64,000 bases of DNA from Pararhizobium_B sp963760965 (GCA_963760965.1 CAVXEW010000007.1:1-64000); one strand, 5' to 3'; positions 18,198 through 26,743 are shown, counted from the first letter of the stretch. Made by a program: numbers and translations. The notes: generated by a model not told the origin, from the sequence alone.

Positions 18198-18692
18198 GGG
18201 TTGGACCCCGCAACCACGATGGGCCCGCTGATCAATGCCCGCCAACTGGGCGTGATCAATGGCGTGGTTCAAACGGCGGTCAGGGCTGGAGCGAAGATTG
18301 CCCACGGAGGCCGGCGGTCCCCCGCACACAACACCGGCCATTTCTACGAACCCACCGTGCTGACTGACGTAAGCGACGACATGCCGGTCTTCGCCGAAGG
18401 GAACTTCGGCCCGATCGCCGCTATCGCCCGGTTTCACGGCGGCACCGAGGTGCTGGAGCGCGCCAATGCCTGCGACATGGGCCTGTCGGCCTACGCCTTC
18501 ACCCGCTCGCCCGAGCGGACCCGACGCAGCATCTCGGAACTGAAATCGCGCATGGCGGGGATCAATTCCTGCGCACTTGCGGCCTCCGGGGCGCCGTTCG
18601 GCCGCACCAATTATTCGGGCATGGGCCGCGAAGGCGGGATTGAGGGCATCGGGGACTACCTCGACACCAAACTGGCGCAAATCGGTTTCTGA
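18198..18692 (+). pseudogene. succinate-semialdehyde-type aldehyde dehydrogenase, C-terminal third
   Basis: About 160 residues matching the end of NAD(P)-dependent aldehyde dehydrogenases of the GabD type: TTMGPLINARQLGVINGVV, GHFYEPTVLTDV, FGPIAAIARF and APFGRTNYSGMGREGG. The catalytic Cys and Glu lie upstream in the missing part, so it is inactive. It is joined at about 18198 to the IolG stub and ends 9 bases before the start of an aldolase pseudogene, so the two may come from one donor operon. Confidence 0.8.
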
Positions 18693-18701
18693 GGTACAAT
18701 C

Positions 18702-19187
18702 ATGCGAAAAAGGCTCAAGGACATCTGGGCATAGGGTCGGCCGGTTCTCAATGGCTGATGCTCGGTCGGCAATCCGTTCACCGCCGAGATCATGGCCGCG
18801 CAAGGCTGCGATTCGATCACCCTCGACGTCCGGCACGGCGCGCTGGACTTTGGCTCTCTTCTGCCGATGCTCCAGGCGATGCGCGGCACCGAGGGAGCGG
18901 CAATGGCGCGGGTGCCATGGCTCGACCCTGCGGCGATCATGAAAGCGCTGGACGCTGGGGCGCTGGGGATCATTTGCCCGATGGTCGATTCACGCGCCGA
19001 GGCAGAGGAATTCGTCTCCTACCTGCGCTACCCGCCCCACGGCCAGCGCAGCTTCCGGCCGACTCGGGCCAGCATCGCGATGCCGGGCTAGGGCGTTTCG
19101 ATGAACTAAGGAGATCCTCGCCTTTGCGATGATCGAGACTCAGACAGGGGTGGACAATCTCGAGGCGATCGCCTCCACCTCGGGGCT
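18702..19187 (+). pseudogene. HpcH/HpaI aldolase, nonsense mutations and truncation
   Basis: From ATG 18702 (GAGGTACAATC upstream) one frame carries the family through two premature stops. TAG 18732 stands where Glu is usual and TGA 18756 where Trp is usual. Then the frame reads NPFTAEIMAAQGCDSITLDV, GALDFGSLLPMLQAMRG, MARVPWLDPAAIMKALDAG and ICPMVDS. A third stop follows at AMPG, and the tail EILAFAMIETQTGVDNLEA continues in a shifted frame. The last 40% is lost where the sequence meets the YciI gene. The protein would have been a class II pyruvate-type aldolase of sugar-acid breakdown. Confidence 0.75.
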
Positions 19188-19475
19188 GCGGCGCAGTAGT
19201 TCTGGCACGGCGTCGGCGAAGCGGCTTGCACTGAACTCGATCACGTCATAGTTGGCTAGACCCTCCCGTCGGAACGGATCTTCCGCGAGGACGGCCATGA
19301 GCGTATCACGATCCTCTGCCGTGGCGAGGATCACCCCTCCCGTCCGGGGAATTTTCGGACCGGAGGCGATAAACGTGCCGGCGGCGAAATGCCGGTCAAG
19401 GAAGACGCGATGCGCCTCGAGGCTTGCGTCGATCTCTGCAAGCGGAGCCAGGTAAGTCAGGGAAACGATGAACAT
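19140..19475 (-). CDS. YciI-family protein
   Basis: A small YCII-domain protein. It starts MFIVSLTYLAPLAEIDASLEA and has the conserved segments HRVFLDRHFAAGTFIASGP and GGVILATAEDRD, plus DPFRREGLANYDVIEF. YciI domains resemble muconolactone isomerase and have a conserved His-Asp pair, but the reaction is unknown. Conserved sequence ends near 19190; the last 15-17 residues are antisense of the broken aldolase, so the natural stop was lost and the protein is slightly extended. Start ATG with GAAGGACCC upstream. Confidence 0.75.
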   Translation of the reverse strand: MFIVSLTYLAPLAEIDASLEAHRVFLDRHFAAGTFIASGPKIPRTGGVILATAEDRDTLMAVLAEDPFRREGLANYDVIEFSASRFADAVPELLRRSPEVEAIASRLSTPV

Positions 19476-19544
19476 TCTGCGGGTCCTTCAAGTGGATCAT
19501 TCGGAAATTTGGGTATGGGCGGCCGTGACTGCGTCCGTCAGGCG

Positions 19545-19693
19545 CTACGCTGACCGGGCCGACATGTAGCCCTGGTCGCACGGCCCTAAGTCAGTCAGTC
19601 GGGCCGAGAGGTCCCGGCTCGCGTCTACCAGCGTATCGGGAGCCTCGAAGGCGGTGAAATGGCCGACGCCGGGCAGGATCGTCGGGACGGATG
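19545..19693 (-). pseudogene. alpha/beta hydrolase C-terminal fragment
   Basis: A frame without start reads TILPGVGHFTAFEAPDTLVD followed by about 25 residues to a TAG at 19545. The GVGHF motif is the catalytic-His loop of alpha/beta hydrolases. Everything upstream of it is missing; the fragment is joined at about 19693 to the region downstream of the quinone reductase gene. Confidence 0.55.
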
Positions 19694-19727
19694 GAGGTCG
19701 GCTTCATGGATTTTCTCCGGTCGTGGA

Positions 19728-20702
19728 TCAGGGGCGCAGCAGTATCGAGCCGGTGGTCGATCCCGCCTCGAGCTGCTTCTGGGCCTCGGCCGCCTCGGCG
19801 AGGCTGAACTCGGCACCGATGGTGACCCGCAGCCCCTCGGCGATCCGGGCGAACAGCGCCTCCGCCGCCGCGCGATAGCTCTCAACATCGCTCGCATAGG
19901 CGAAGACGCTCGGCCTGGCGAGTGCCAGCGATCGGCGCGGTCCGATTTCGCTCAGTGGGATCTCGGGCAGCGAGCCCGATGCCTGACCGATGCTGGCCAC
20001 GGTGCCGAAGGGTCGGACCGCATCCAGCGTGCGCAGAAGGGTGTCGCCGCCGATGCCGTCATAGGCGACGTCGACACCGCGCCCGCCGGTCAGGCATCTC
20101 GCTTCCTCGACGAAATCCGTCTCGCGATAGAGGATCGCGTGATCGAGGCCCAGGTCGCGGGCGATTTCGGCCTTGGCCTGCGAACTGACCGTGCCGATGA
20201 CGGTCGCGCCAAGGGCGCGAGCCCATTGCGTCAGGATCATGCCGAGACCGCCGGCCGCCGCATGAACCAGCACGACTGTGTCTTCGCTGACCGGATGGAC
20301 GTGTGTCAGCAGCATGTGGGCGGTGACCCCGCGCAGCATTGCGGCGGCGGCAGTTCGGGCGTCGATTCCTTCAGGCAGCGGGACGAGGCGGCTGGCGGGG
20401 ACGTTGCGGGCCTCTGCGTAACCGCCCACCGGCAGGCCGGCGTAGGCAACGCGGTCGCCGGCGGCGAACCCGACCACCCCGGCGCCGACGGCCTCGACGG
20501 TTCCCGCGCCCTCGACCCCGAGCGCCACCGGAAGCTCCGGCACGGGGTAGAGTCCGGTGCGGTGGTAGATGTCGACGAAGTTGACTCCGATGGCGGATTG
20601 CCTGAGCCGCACCTCGCCCGGGGCCGGAGGCCGCAGATCCGCATCGCGGAGGGACAGGACTTCCGGGCCGCCGATGGCGGTCATGGCAATTTGGCGTGTC
20701 AT
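19728..20702 (-). CDS. NADPH:quinone oxidoreductase, zinc-independent MDR family
   Basis: A 324-residue QOR-type reductase of quinones or enones. The N-terminal part has GVNFVDIYHRTGLYPVPELP and LGVEGAGTVEAVGAGV. The NADPH-binding site is VLVHAAAGGLGMILTQWARALG, and the GIGGDTLL and LARPSVFAY blocks follow. The catalytic-zinc ligands of alcohol dehydrogenases are absent, as expected for QOR. ATG 20702 has GGGAGATCCC upstream. A LysR gene is divergent 112 bases away, a common arrangement of target and regulator. Confidence 0.9.
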   Translation of the reverse strand: MTRQIAMTAIGGPEVLSLRDADLRPPAPGEVRLRQSAIGVNFVDIYHRTGLYPVPELPVALGVEGAGTVEAVGAGVVGFAAGDRVAYAGLPVGGYAEARNVPASRLVPLPEGIDARTAAAAMLRGVTAHMLLTHVHPVSEDTVVLVHAAAGGLGMILTQWARALGATVIGTVSSQAKAEIARDLGLDHAILYRETDFVEEARCLTGGRGVDVAYDGIGGDTLLRTLDAVRPFGTVASIGQASGSLPEIPLSEIGPRRSLALARPSVFAYASDVESYRAAAEALFARIAEGLRVTIGAEFSLAEAAEAQKQLEAGSTTGSILLRP

Positions 20703-20814
20703 GCGGGATCTCCCATCTGGATTGCGCGGCGATCCTAGATCGGGCATAGCCTGTGCAGAATTCTGAAAACATCCACATCATCTGGGCGAAATTCCACAGA
20801 ACCTCGGAGCCGGA

Positions 20815-21666
20815 ATGGACTGGAACGATCTCCGCTTCTTCGTCGAGCTCGCCCGCCGCGGCAGCCTCTCTGCGACGGCGCGACAGTTGAAGGCCGACCA
20901 TTCTACGGTCGCGCGGCGAATTGCCTCCCTCGAAGCCGCGCTCGGCATGAAGCTCTTCGACCGGATGCCGCGCGGCTACCTGCTGACTGAGGAAGGCAGA
21001 CACCTGCTGGAGCGCGCAGGTGCCATGGAAGTCGCTGCGCACTCGATCGAGCGTCTGGCGGCGGCCCGGTCCGACCGGATCGATGGCGTGGTGCGGATCA
21101 GCGCGCCGCCGACCTTCGCGAGCCGCTGGCTGGTACCGCGGCTTGACCCGCTGCGCCGGTCCCATCCGGACCTGACCCTCGACGTCATCGGCGAGACCGC
21201 CGCGGCCGACCTCATGCGTCGGGACGCCGACATCGGGCTGCGCCTGTCGCGGCCCGAAGGCAACGCGCTCGTCGCCCGCAAGCTCGGCGTTCTCGCTCAT
21301 GCCATCTATGCGGCCCGGTCCTATCTGGAGCACGTGCCCGAAGAGGCGCACGAGTTCCTCGGCTATGACCAGCATCTCGAAGAGGTGCCGCAGCAGCGCT
21401 GGCTGGAGAGGTTCGCGGCAGGTCGCCGCTTTGCCATGCGGACCAACGACCTCGCCTCGCTGATATCCGCGGCGGAAGCGGGAATGGGGCTGGCGGTGCT
21501 TCCGAAGGTGCTCGCCGAGGGGCTGAACGATCTGGTTCTGGTGACCGAAGCCACCGGTGCGGAGCGGGAACTCTGGTGGGTGCTCCACCCCGATCTTCGG
21601 CGCTCGGCGCGGGTCCGGGTCGTTCTGGATCACCTGACGCGCATCACCGCGGCTCTGCGGCGATAA
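20815..21666 (+). CDS. LysR-family transcriptional regulator
   Basis: A 283-residue LysR regulator. The N-terminal winged helix reads MDWNDLRFFVELARRGSLS, ATARQLKADHSTVARRIASL and LGMKLFDRMPRGYLLTEEG. The effector domain starts near residue 90 (GVVRISAPPTFASRWLVPRL) and shows the periplasmic-binding fold segment DIGLRLSRPEGNALVARKLG. Divergent from the quinone reductase gene, so it probably controls that gene and itself from the shared 112-base gap. Effector unknown. Confidence 0.92.
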   Translation: MDWNDLRFFVELARRGSLSATARQLKADHSTVARRIASLEAALGMKLFDRMPRGYLLTEEGRHLLERAGAMEVAAHSIERLAAARSDRIDGVVRISAPPTFASRWLVPRLDPLRRSHPDLTLDVIGETAAADLMRRDADIGLRLSRPEGNALVARKLGVLAHAIYAARSYLEHVPEEAHEFLGYDQHLEEVPQQRWLERFAAGRRFAMRTNDLASLISAAEAGMGLAVLPKVLAEGLNDLVLVTEATGAERELWWVLHPDLRRSARVRVVLDHLTRITAALRR

Positions 21667-21740
21667 GGCCGGCATGGCGTCGGCGGAGCGACCGGCCAGA
21701 TGCGCCCTCGCTATCTCTGCCCATTCCCGCGGTCTCCCCT

Positions 21741-21880
21741 GAGCCGAAGTGCCTCGTCTCGTCGAGCGCGACGATGTACTCGATCTGCCGCATGGAAGGT
21801 CGAAATGGCATGCCGCCGATATAGTGGGTCTATCGCTTCTATTCTATCAATCAATTTGAACTATTCCGCTGCCCACCCAT
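21741..21880. repeat. OxyR-type divergent promoter module, copy A
   Basis: About 140 bases closely matching 25454-25594. On the minus strand it keeps the first 19 codons of the OxyR-like gene (MPFRPSMRQIEYIVALDE) and the upstream palindrome GATA-N9-TATC, followed by the ATCAATCAATTT block. The rest of the regulator gene is absent, so the minus-strand stub leads nowhere. The plus-strand side points at the hypothetical gene starting at 21914, which it may drive. Confidence 0.75.
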
Positions 21881-21913
21881 CTTCCGGTTTTGAAGCAACG
21901 GAGGAGCAGGCAA

Positions 21914-22531
21914 ATGACCGAGGTTCGTGCGACGACAGGCAGTCTCCCTGACGGCGGAAAGACCCGCACACTTTGGGTTCCAAAGGATTCGAAGACAGAA
22001 CCAGTCCCGCTTGCAGAATTGAGCCTCAAGCATTTTCGCGACCGGACTGAAGTCATCGAGGGCCCGGATCGTCGCCCAGTGACGGTGGTGCGTCGAGCGA
22101 ACCGGAACTTTGGCGTCTTCCGTGCCAATCCGGCAATTTGGCGGGCTGAGGACCGGGTGCATCGCGGGACTGTCAAAACAGTGCTTGAGAATATCCGAGA
22201 GCCCAAAATCAGACAAAACGCTGTGATGACGCATCATCCCGCCAACTCAGCCGTCCCTTCTCCGGGGTCGGTCCGTGCGCGCGCAAACGATCCTGGGGAC
22301 TTCGAACCGGATTTCCGCATGCGGCCCATCGGAGCCGGAAGATGGAAGATCGATGCTGTTTCCGATCAAGCACAGGCCTGGGTTCGCTGGAACGTCAACC
22401 TGGACCGCAATGACGACGCTGCAACGGCCGTCGAAACGGATGTCAATGGCGCAAACAGTCTTGCGCACCGGGCGCGCATGGCAGGGTTTTCACTCGGGTT
22501 CGCCGTCGGCTTGGGAAGCGGCCGGTTCTGA
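21914..22531 (+). CDS. hypothetical protein next to OxyR-type promoter copy A
   Basis: A 205-residue frame starting at ATG 21914 with a strong AACGGAGGAGCAGG upstream, 34 bases after promoter module A. The first 100 residues are charged and rich in Arg/Lys; later parts include GRWKIDAVSDQAQAWVRWNV and HRARMAGFSLGFAVGLG. No known family and no signal peptide. Being in a decayed region it could itself be a chimera; the good ribosome binding site argues for at least the first part being real. Confidence 0.4.
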   Translation: MTEVRATTGSLPDGGKTRTLWVPKDSKTEPVPLAELSLKHFRDRTEVIEGPDRRPVTVVRRANRNFGVFRANPAIWRAEDRVHRGTVKTVLENIREPKIRQNAVMTHHPANSAVPSPGSVRARANDPGDFEPDFRMRPIGAGRWKIDAVSDQAQAWVRWNVNLDRNDDAATAVETDVNGANSLAHRARMAGFSLGFAVGLGSGRF

Positions 22532-22710
22532 TCTGAGGCCGTTGAACGCTAGAACCGGAATTCCGATCGCTGATCGGTTGTGCCCACAATTTTGCTATCT
22601 GCTGACGATAGGTAGGCGCAGGGCGGCCCCAAGGACCTCCGCGTGCTAGCCGCTGATGTCCGCGACAGCCAGTCGCTGCCCCCCCCGCAGAGTGCCCTTG
22701 ACGCCGTGGT

Positions 22711-23748
22711 TCAGAAACGGCTGATCACTGTGGCGCCGACAGACTGGAACCTGTCCATTGACATCAGGGTCTCCGGCGCTTCGTCCAGGCTGATCCGGCT
22801 GCCGACAAGCCGGGATGGGTTCAGCTTGCCGCTGGCGACCATGTCGAGCATCGCGCCATAGCGATGCGCCTGCATCCCGTGCGAACCGAGCAGCTCGATT
22901 TCTTGCCCGATTATCTTGGGCATGGGCACGACGGGCGCCGCCTGTTCGCCGAGCATCAGGCCAACCTGGATGTGCTTGCCGCGCGGTCGCAGCCCAAGGA
23001 TCGAGTTGGTCATTGTCACCGAATGCCCGAGCGCGTCGAGGGAAACATGCGCGCCGCCGCGAGTGACCTCCTTGACCGCGCCTACGACATCTGCCTCGTT
23101 GCCATTGATCACCGCGACGGCACCAAGTTCCCTCGCCAGCGTCAGCTTTGCCGGGTCGAGGTCGATCCCGATCACATTCGCCCCGACCGCCGCCGCGATC
23201 ATCACCGCGGACAGGCCGACGCCCCCGCAGCCATGTACTGCTACCCATTGCCCGGCGCTGACCTTGCCCTGATCCACCACGGCGCGGAAGGACGTGGCAA
23301 AACGGCAGCCAAGACTGGCAGCAGTGGCGAAGTCCATGCTTTCGGGCAGGGCGACCAGGTTCAGATCGGCCTGATGAAGGCCCACATATTCAGCGAACGA
23401 GCCCCAGTGGGTGAACCCGGGCTGTTCCTGGTTCATGCAGACCTGCTGCTGCCCGGCATGGCATTCGGGACAGCTGCCGCAGCCGCAGATGAAGGGCACG
23501 GTCACCTTATCGCCGATCTTCCACTGGATGACTTCCTTACCCACTGCCGTAACAACGCCCGCCATTTCGTGGCCGGGCACGTGCGGCAGGTCGATATCGC
23601 TGTCATGCCCCATCCAGCCGTGCCAGTCGCTGCGGCAAACGCCGGTGGCTTCGACCTTCAGGACAACGCCATGCGCCTCTGGCGTAGGGTCGTCGACCGT
23701 GACGATCTTTGGCGCTTCTCGAAACTTCTCGAACAGGACGGCTTTCAT
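22711..23748 (-). CDS. zinc-dependent alcohol dehydrogenase
   Basis: A 345-residue medium-chain dehydrogenase. Catalytic zinc ligands are Cys in GVCRSDWHGW (about 38) and the His-Glu of PGHEMAGVV. Four structural-zinc cysteines stand in CGCGSCPECHAGQQQVC. The NAD site is GCGGVGLSAVMIAAAVGANV followed by an acidic residue (IDLD), indicating NAD rather than NADP. The start MKAVLFEKFREAPKIVTVDD is typical. An Lrp/AsnC gene starts 141 bases away in the opposite direction, probably its former regulator, now broken. Confidence 0.9.
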   Translation of the reverse strand: MKAVLFEKFREAPKIVTVDDPTPEAHGVVLKVEATGVCRSDWHGWMGHDSDIDLPHVPGHEMAGVVTAVGKEVIQWKIGDKVTVPFICGCGSCPECHAGQQQVCMNQEQPGFTHWGSFAEYVGLHQADLNLVALPESMDFATAASLGCRFATSFRAVVDQGKVSAGQWVAVHGCGGVGLSAVMIAAAVGANVIGIDLDPAKLTLARELGAVAVINGNEADVVGAVKEVTRGGAHVSLDALGHSVTMTNSILGLRPRGKHIQVGLMLGEQAAPVVPMPKIIGQEIELLGSHGMQAHRYGAMLDMVASGKLNPSRLVGSRISLDEAPETLMSMDRFQSVGATVISRF

Positions 23749-23889
23749 GGCAGGCTCTTTCGGCTGTGTAGGTGTCTGGGAGGGTCTTATAGTCCCCGCG
23801 CCGGAAATACCTTCACCAATCTTTCCGTCGCTTTGGGAAATTGGGGCAAACTCCCTTGAAGGATCCCCGGAACTGGGGTGCGCTGCCTT

Positions 23890-24058
23890 ATGACGGATAT
23901 CGGCGGCGTTGACACCCGGATCCTCGCGCTCCTTCAGGACGACGGACGCATGGCCAACGCGAAACTCTCTGAACATCCGGGGATGAGCGAAACGCGCCGC
24001 TGACGGTGTCTGAAACGCATTGAGGCAAGCGGCATCATCAAGGACCATCGGGCCAACT
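23890..24058 (+). pseudogene. Lrp/AsnC regulator, N-terminal fragment with nonsense mutation
   Basis: ATG 23890 starts VDTRILALLQDDGRMANAKL and SEHPGMSET, the winged helix of an Lrp-family regulator. A TGA at 24001 stands where the family has Trp, then RCLKRIEASGIIKDHRAN continues in the same frame. Homology ends near 24058 and the whole effector (RAM) domain is missing. Divergent from the alcohol dehydrogenase gene, so it once probably controlled it. Confidence 0.7.
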
Positions 24059-24322
24059 GCCCTTCCCCCGCAGCAGATCCGTATTGCCGTTTGCAGGAAT
24101 GTCTGCTGCGTGGCCCTATGCCGCACTGAGCATCTGTGGCGGCAACGCGCCCCCAGCTCAGTCGTTCGGGAGCATTCATCCTCTGCCTGGATGCGACGCA
24201 CCCGGTCCATGTGTCCCGCGCAGGCAGCCTCCTTCATTTGGGGCGAACGCCGACTGATGAACGGCGCTCCCGCGGTCGTCGCGCCGATCGGCAACGAGAT
24301 CCCGCCGGCCAGCTCCCATCGC

Positions 24323-24598
24323 TCAGACCGCTGCGCCGAAGAGATGCCCGATCGCAGCTGTAACCGCAAGGGCCACCGCTCCCCAGAAGACGACCCGGAC
24401 CGCGCCCTTCCCCATGGGCGCGCCGCCCACGCGCGCGCCGAGCGCGCCCAGGGTTCCGAGAAACGCCAGGGAACCAAGCGACACAACGGCGATGATCCAG
24501 GAGGGCGGCACGATCAGCGCCAGGATCAGGGGCATCGCGGCTCCTGCCGCGAAGGTCGCCGCCGAGGTGAAGGCTGCCTCAAACGACACTAACCTATT
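24323..24598 (-). pseudogene. VIT1/CCC1-family transporter, C-terminal fragment
   Basis: About 90 residues with three hydrophobic helices: EAAFTSAATFAAGAAMPLIL, VSLGSLAFLGTLGALGARVG and VFWGAVALAVTAAIGHLFG. This is the end of a vacuolar-iron-transporter-like (VIT) protein, which moves Fe2+/Mn2+ across the membrane. The N-terminal half is missing and the fragment abuts the stop of the OxyR-like gene, so it has no start. Joint at about 24598-24612. Confidence 0.6.
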
Positions 24599-24612
24599 GG
24601 CGGCAACATGCC

Positions 24613-25524
24613 CTAGCCTAGCCCCATGGTCGCAACGGTCTTGTCGGCCTCGGCCGCCAAGGTCTCGAAATGCCGTGCCCTGCCGCTCTTCTCGCGCCAG
24701 AAAAACCCGATGGTGCGCTGCACGTCCCAATCCTTGATCGGCAAGCGCACGACGTTGCCTTCCTTCCGGAACTCGGAGCGGGTGTAGAGCTCGGGAAAAA
24801 GCGATATCCCCATGCCGATCGAGACCATCTGGCGAATGGCATCTAGGCTCGTGCCCTCGTAATCCTCGACCAGCGACGCTCCCGACTCGATGGAGAGTCT
24901 CCGGACGTTCTCGAACAACCGGTGCCCCTTTCCGAGAGTCAGCAACCGCTCTCCGGCGAGTCTGCGAACCGGCACCGAAGACATGCCAGCCAGGGGATGA
25001 TCTCCGGAAACACCGAGATACACCGGTTCGTCGCAGAGCCGTCTGAACGCCAGATGCGGGGCTTGCGGTTCCGGTCCGAGTCCACAGTCGACGAGGCCGT
25101 CCAGGACGCTTGCCTCGAGCAGTGCAGGACCCTCCTCGCGGATATATATCTGAAGCTTGGGAAAGGCTCGGTGAACCGACGACAGGAAGGCAGGAAGGAA
25201 ATACGGTCCGAATGTCGGCGCGGTTCCGAGCCGGATAAGCCCGCCCAAGCTCGTTTCTTCCAGTGCGGCCACTGCGACGATGTCGTCAAGGGAGGCCAGG
25301 CCGACACGGGCAAGGCTTATCACCTGCTCGCCGATCGGGGTGGGACGGACGTTCCCGGGGGTCCGTTCGAAGAGAACCGCGCCCAACTGCTTTTCAAGCA
25401 ATGCGACCTGTACCGACAGCGTCGGCTGGGAAACGTGGCATCGGCGCGCAGCCGAGCCGAAGTGCCTCGTCTCGTCGAGCGCGACGATGTATTCGATTTG
25501 CCGTGTGGACGGGCGAAAAGGCAT
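24613..25524 (-). CDS. OxyR-like LysR regulator lacking the redox cysteines
   Basis: A 303-residue LysR regulator of the OxyR subgroup. The DNA-binding part is TRQIEYIVALDETRHFGSAA and VSQPTLSVQVALLEKQLG. The effector domain follows OxyR order with FDEP-like CDEPVYLG, LAGERLLTLGKGHRLFEN and GTSLDAIRQMVSIGMGISLF. In peroxide-sensing OxyR the segment GHCLRDQ...C carries Cys199 and Cys208; here those positions are Arg202 and Ser211. It therefore should not sense peroxide by the known disulphide switch. The start ATG lies inside promoter module B; the divergent target is the fasciclin gene. Confidence 0.88.
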   Translation of the reverse strand: MPFRPSTRQIEYIVALDETRHFGSAARRCHVSQPTLSVQVALLEKQLGAVLFERTPGNVRPTPIGEQVISLARVGLASLDDIVAVAALEETSLGGLIRLGTAPTFGPYFLPAFLSSVHRAFPKLQIYIREEGPALLEASVLDGLVDCGLGPEPQAPHLAFRRLCDEPVYLGVSGDHPLAGMSSVPVRRLAGERLLTLGKGHRLFENVRRLSIESGASLVEDYEGTSLDAIRQMVSIGMGISLFPELYTRSEFRKEGNVVRLPIKDWDVQRTIGFFWREKSGRARHFETLAAEADKTVATMGLG

Positions 25525-25594
25525 GCCGCCGATATAGCAGATCTATCGTCGTCATTCGATCAATCAATTTGCGCTATCTTTCTGCCGACCCATT
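25454..25594. repeat. OxyR-type divergent promoter module, copy B (intact)
   Basis: The complete version of the module seen three times. It covers the first 24 codons of the OxyR-like gene, the palindrome GATATAGCAGATCTATC (25532-25548), the ATCAATCAATTT block and a GCTATC half site at 25573. It sits between the regulator (minus) and the fasciclin gene (plus). The T-N11-A type palindrome at this position is what a LysR-family autoregulated divergent promoter shows. Confidence 0.75.
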
Positions 25595-25628
25595 TCATGA
25601 AGGCAACAACTCGGAAAGGAAACGCAAA

Positions 25629-26123
25629 ATGAGATTGTCGCACGCAGTTTTCGCCTCTCTGCTGGCAGTCGGGTTGCTGGCCGTTCCGGCCATGGCCCAG
25701 AGCTCGAAAACCGATATCGTCGAGACCGCGTCCAGCTCGGACAACCTCAAGACGCTGGCCAGCGCAGTCCAGGCTGCGGGTCTCGCGGATACATTGAAGG
25801 GGGACGGACCGTTTACCGTCTTCGCTCCCACTGACGATGCATTCGCTGCCTCAGGATCGGCGGTCGAAGAACTTCTGAAGCCGGAGAACAAGGGCAAATT
25901 GACCAAGGTGCTCACCTTTCACGTCGTTCCTGGCAAGGTGATGTCGGGTGATCTCAAGAACGGGATGACGGCCACGACTGTCGAAGGCGAAGAGATCACG
26001 TTCCGGACCGACGACGGCAAGGTCATGGTCAATGACGCGACCGTCACCAACGCTGACATCGAAACGTCCAACGGCGTAGTCCATATCATCGACAGGGTCA
26101 TGATGCCGGCCAGCGCGATGTAG
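25629..26123 (+). CDS. fasciclin domain protein, exported
   Basis: A 164-residue secreted protein. It has a Sec signal peptide at residues 1-23 (MRLSHAVFASLLAVG...AMA-Q), then one FAS1 domain. The domain has H1 motif DGPFTVFAPTDDAF, the YH-type block LTFHVVPGKVM, and H2 motif NGVVHIIDRVMMP. FAS1 proteins mediate cell-surface adhesion and in rhizobia related proteins affect symbiosis. ATG 25629 follows GGAAAGGAAACG. Divergent from the OxyR-like regulator, which probably controls it. Confidence 0.92.
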   Translation: MRLSHAVFASLLAVGLLAVPAMAQSSKTDIVETASSSDNLKTLASAVQAAGLADTLKGDGPFTVFAPTDDAFAASGSAVEELLKPENKGKLTKVLTFHVVPGKVMSGDLKNGMTATTVEGEEITFRTDDGKVMVNDATVTNADIETSNGVVHIIDRVMMPASAM

Positions 26124-26452
26124 CGCCTGACGCGATGCGCGATACGGGGCCGGGCCGCGCTCGGTCTTGTATCGCGTGAGCTACAGCGCACAGGCAGCAA
26201 TGGTTCCAGGCAGTTTACGGTCAAGGAACTATCGTGGAACGGGTGCGTGCCCCAACGCTCTCCTCAGCTGGGAACGCAGCGGCTGCGCGAAGTGTGGCCA
26301 GATCGAAACGCTCCCACGATCGGCTTGGCAGATGGAAACCGATGTCGTGTGCAATGACTCACGACAACTTTTCGATTTATTGGCCTGCTCCGAAGGCGTC
26401 TGTTGGGAACGAGCGCACCTTGAGGCGGTCCTGGCGGCCTCTCCAAGGTGCC
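26124..26452. other. intergenic region, nothing recognised
   Basis: About 330 bases between the fasciclin gene and promoter copy C. Open frames here have no domain resemblance and no ribosome binding site. No terminator-like hairpin with a T-tract follows the fasciclin stop. Confidence 0.4.
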
Positions 26453-26578
26453 CTGCCTCGCAAATCGACCGTTTATTCAATCCGCCGCGTGGAAGGTCGA
26501 AAGGGCATGTCATCGATATAGCGCGTCTATCGGCCTCATTCGATCAATCAATTTACGCTATCCCCGTTGCCGACCCAG
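26453..26578. repeat. OxyR-type divergent promoter module, copy C (degenerate)
   Basis: A third copy of the module. On the minus strand it starts MPFRPSTRRIE and then hits a stop codon. The palindrome GATA-N9-TATC (GATATAGCGCGTCTATC) and the TCGATCAATCAATTT block are kept almost unchanged. Coding drift with a preserved operator suggests the site, not the protein stub, has been under selection, or that the copy is recent. No intact gene follows on the plus strand. Confidence 0.7.
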
Positions 26579-26743
26579 CTTCGGTCACGCTTTGCCGGTC
26601 GCCAATTCCTCAGGATCGGCTCCGAGCCGGGAACGTTCGGGAAAAACGCCATGAACTCGCTGCCGCCGGTCCCGCGCCGATTTCAGGCGAGGCGCTGGTA
26701 CGCCCTTCATCTCTCGGCCTCTCTTTCGATGGCGCATCGGTGC

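Noticed and set aside
22595..22611. Inverted repeat CTATC-N7-GATAG after the gene at 21914, resembling the OxyR-type palindrome
   Set aside because: Half-site order is reversed relative to the GATA-N9-TATC modules and it is not clearly upstream of any gene; could be chance.
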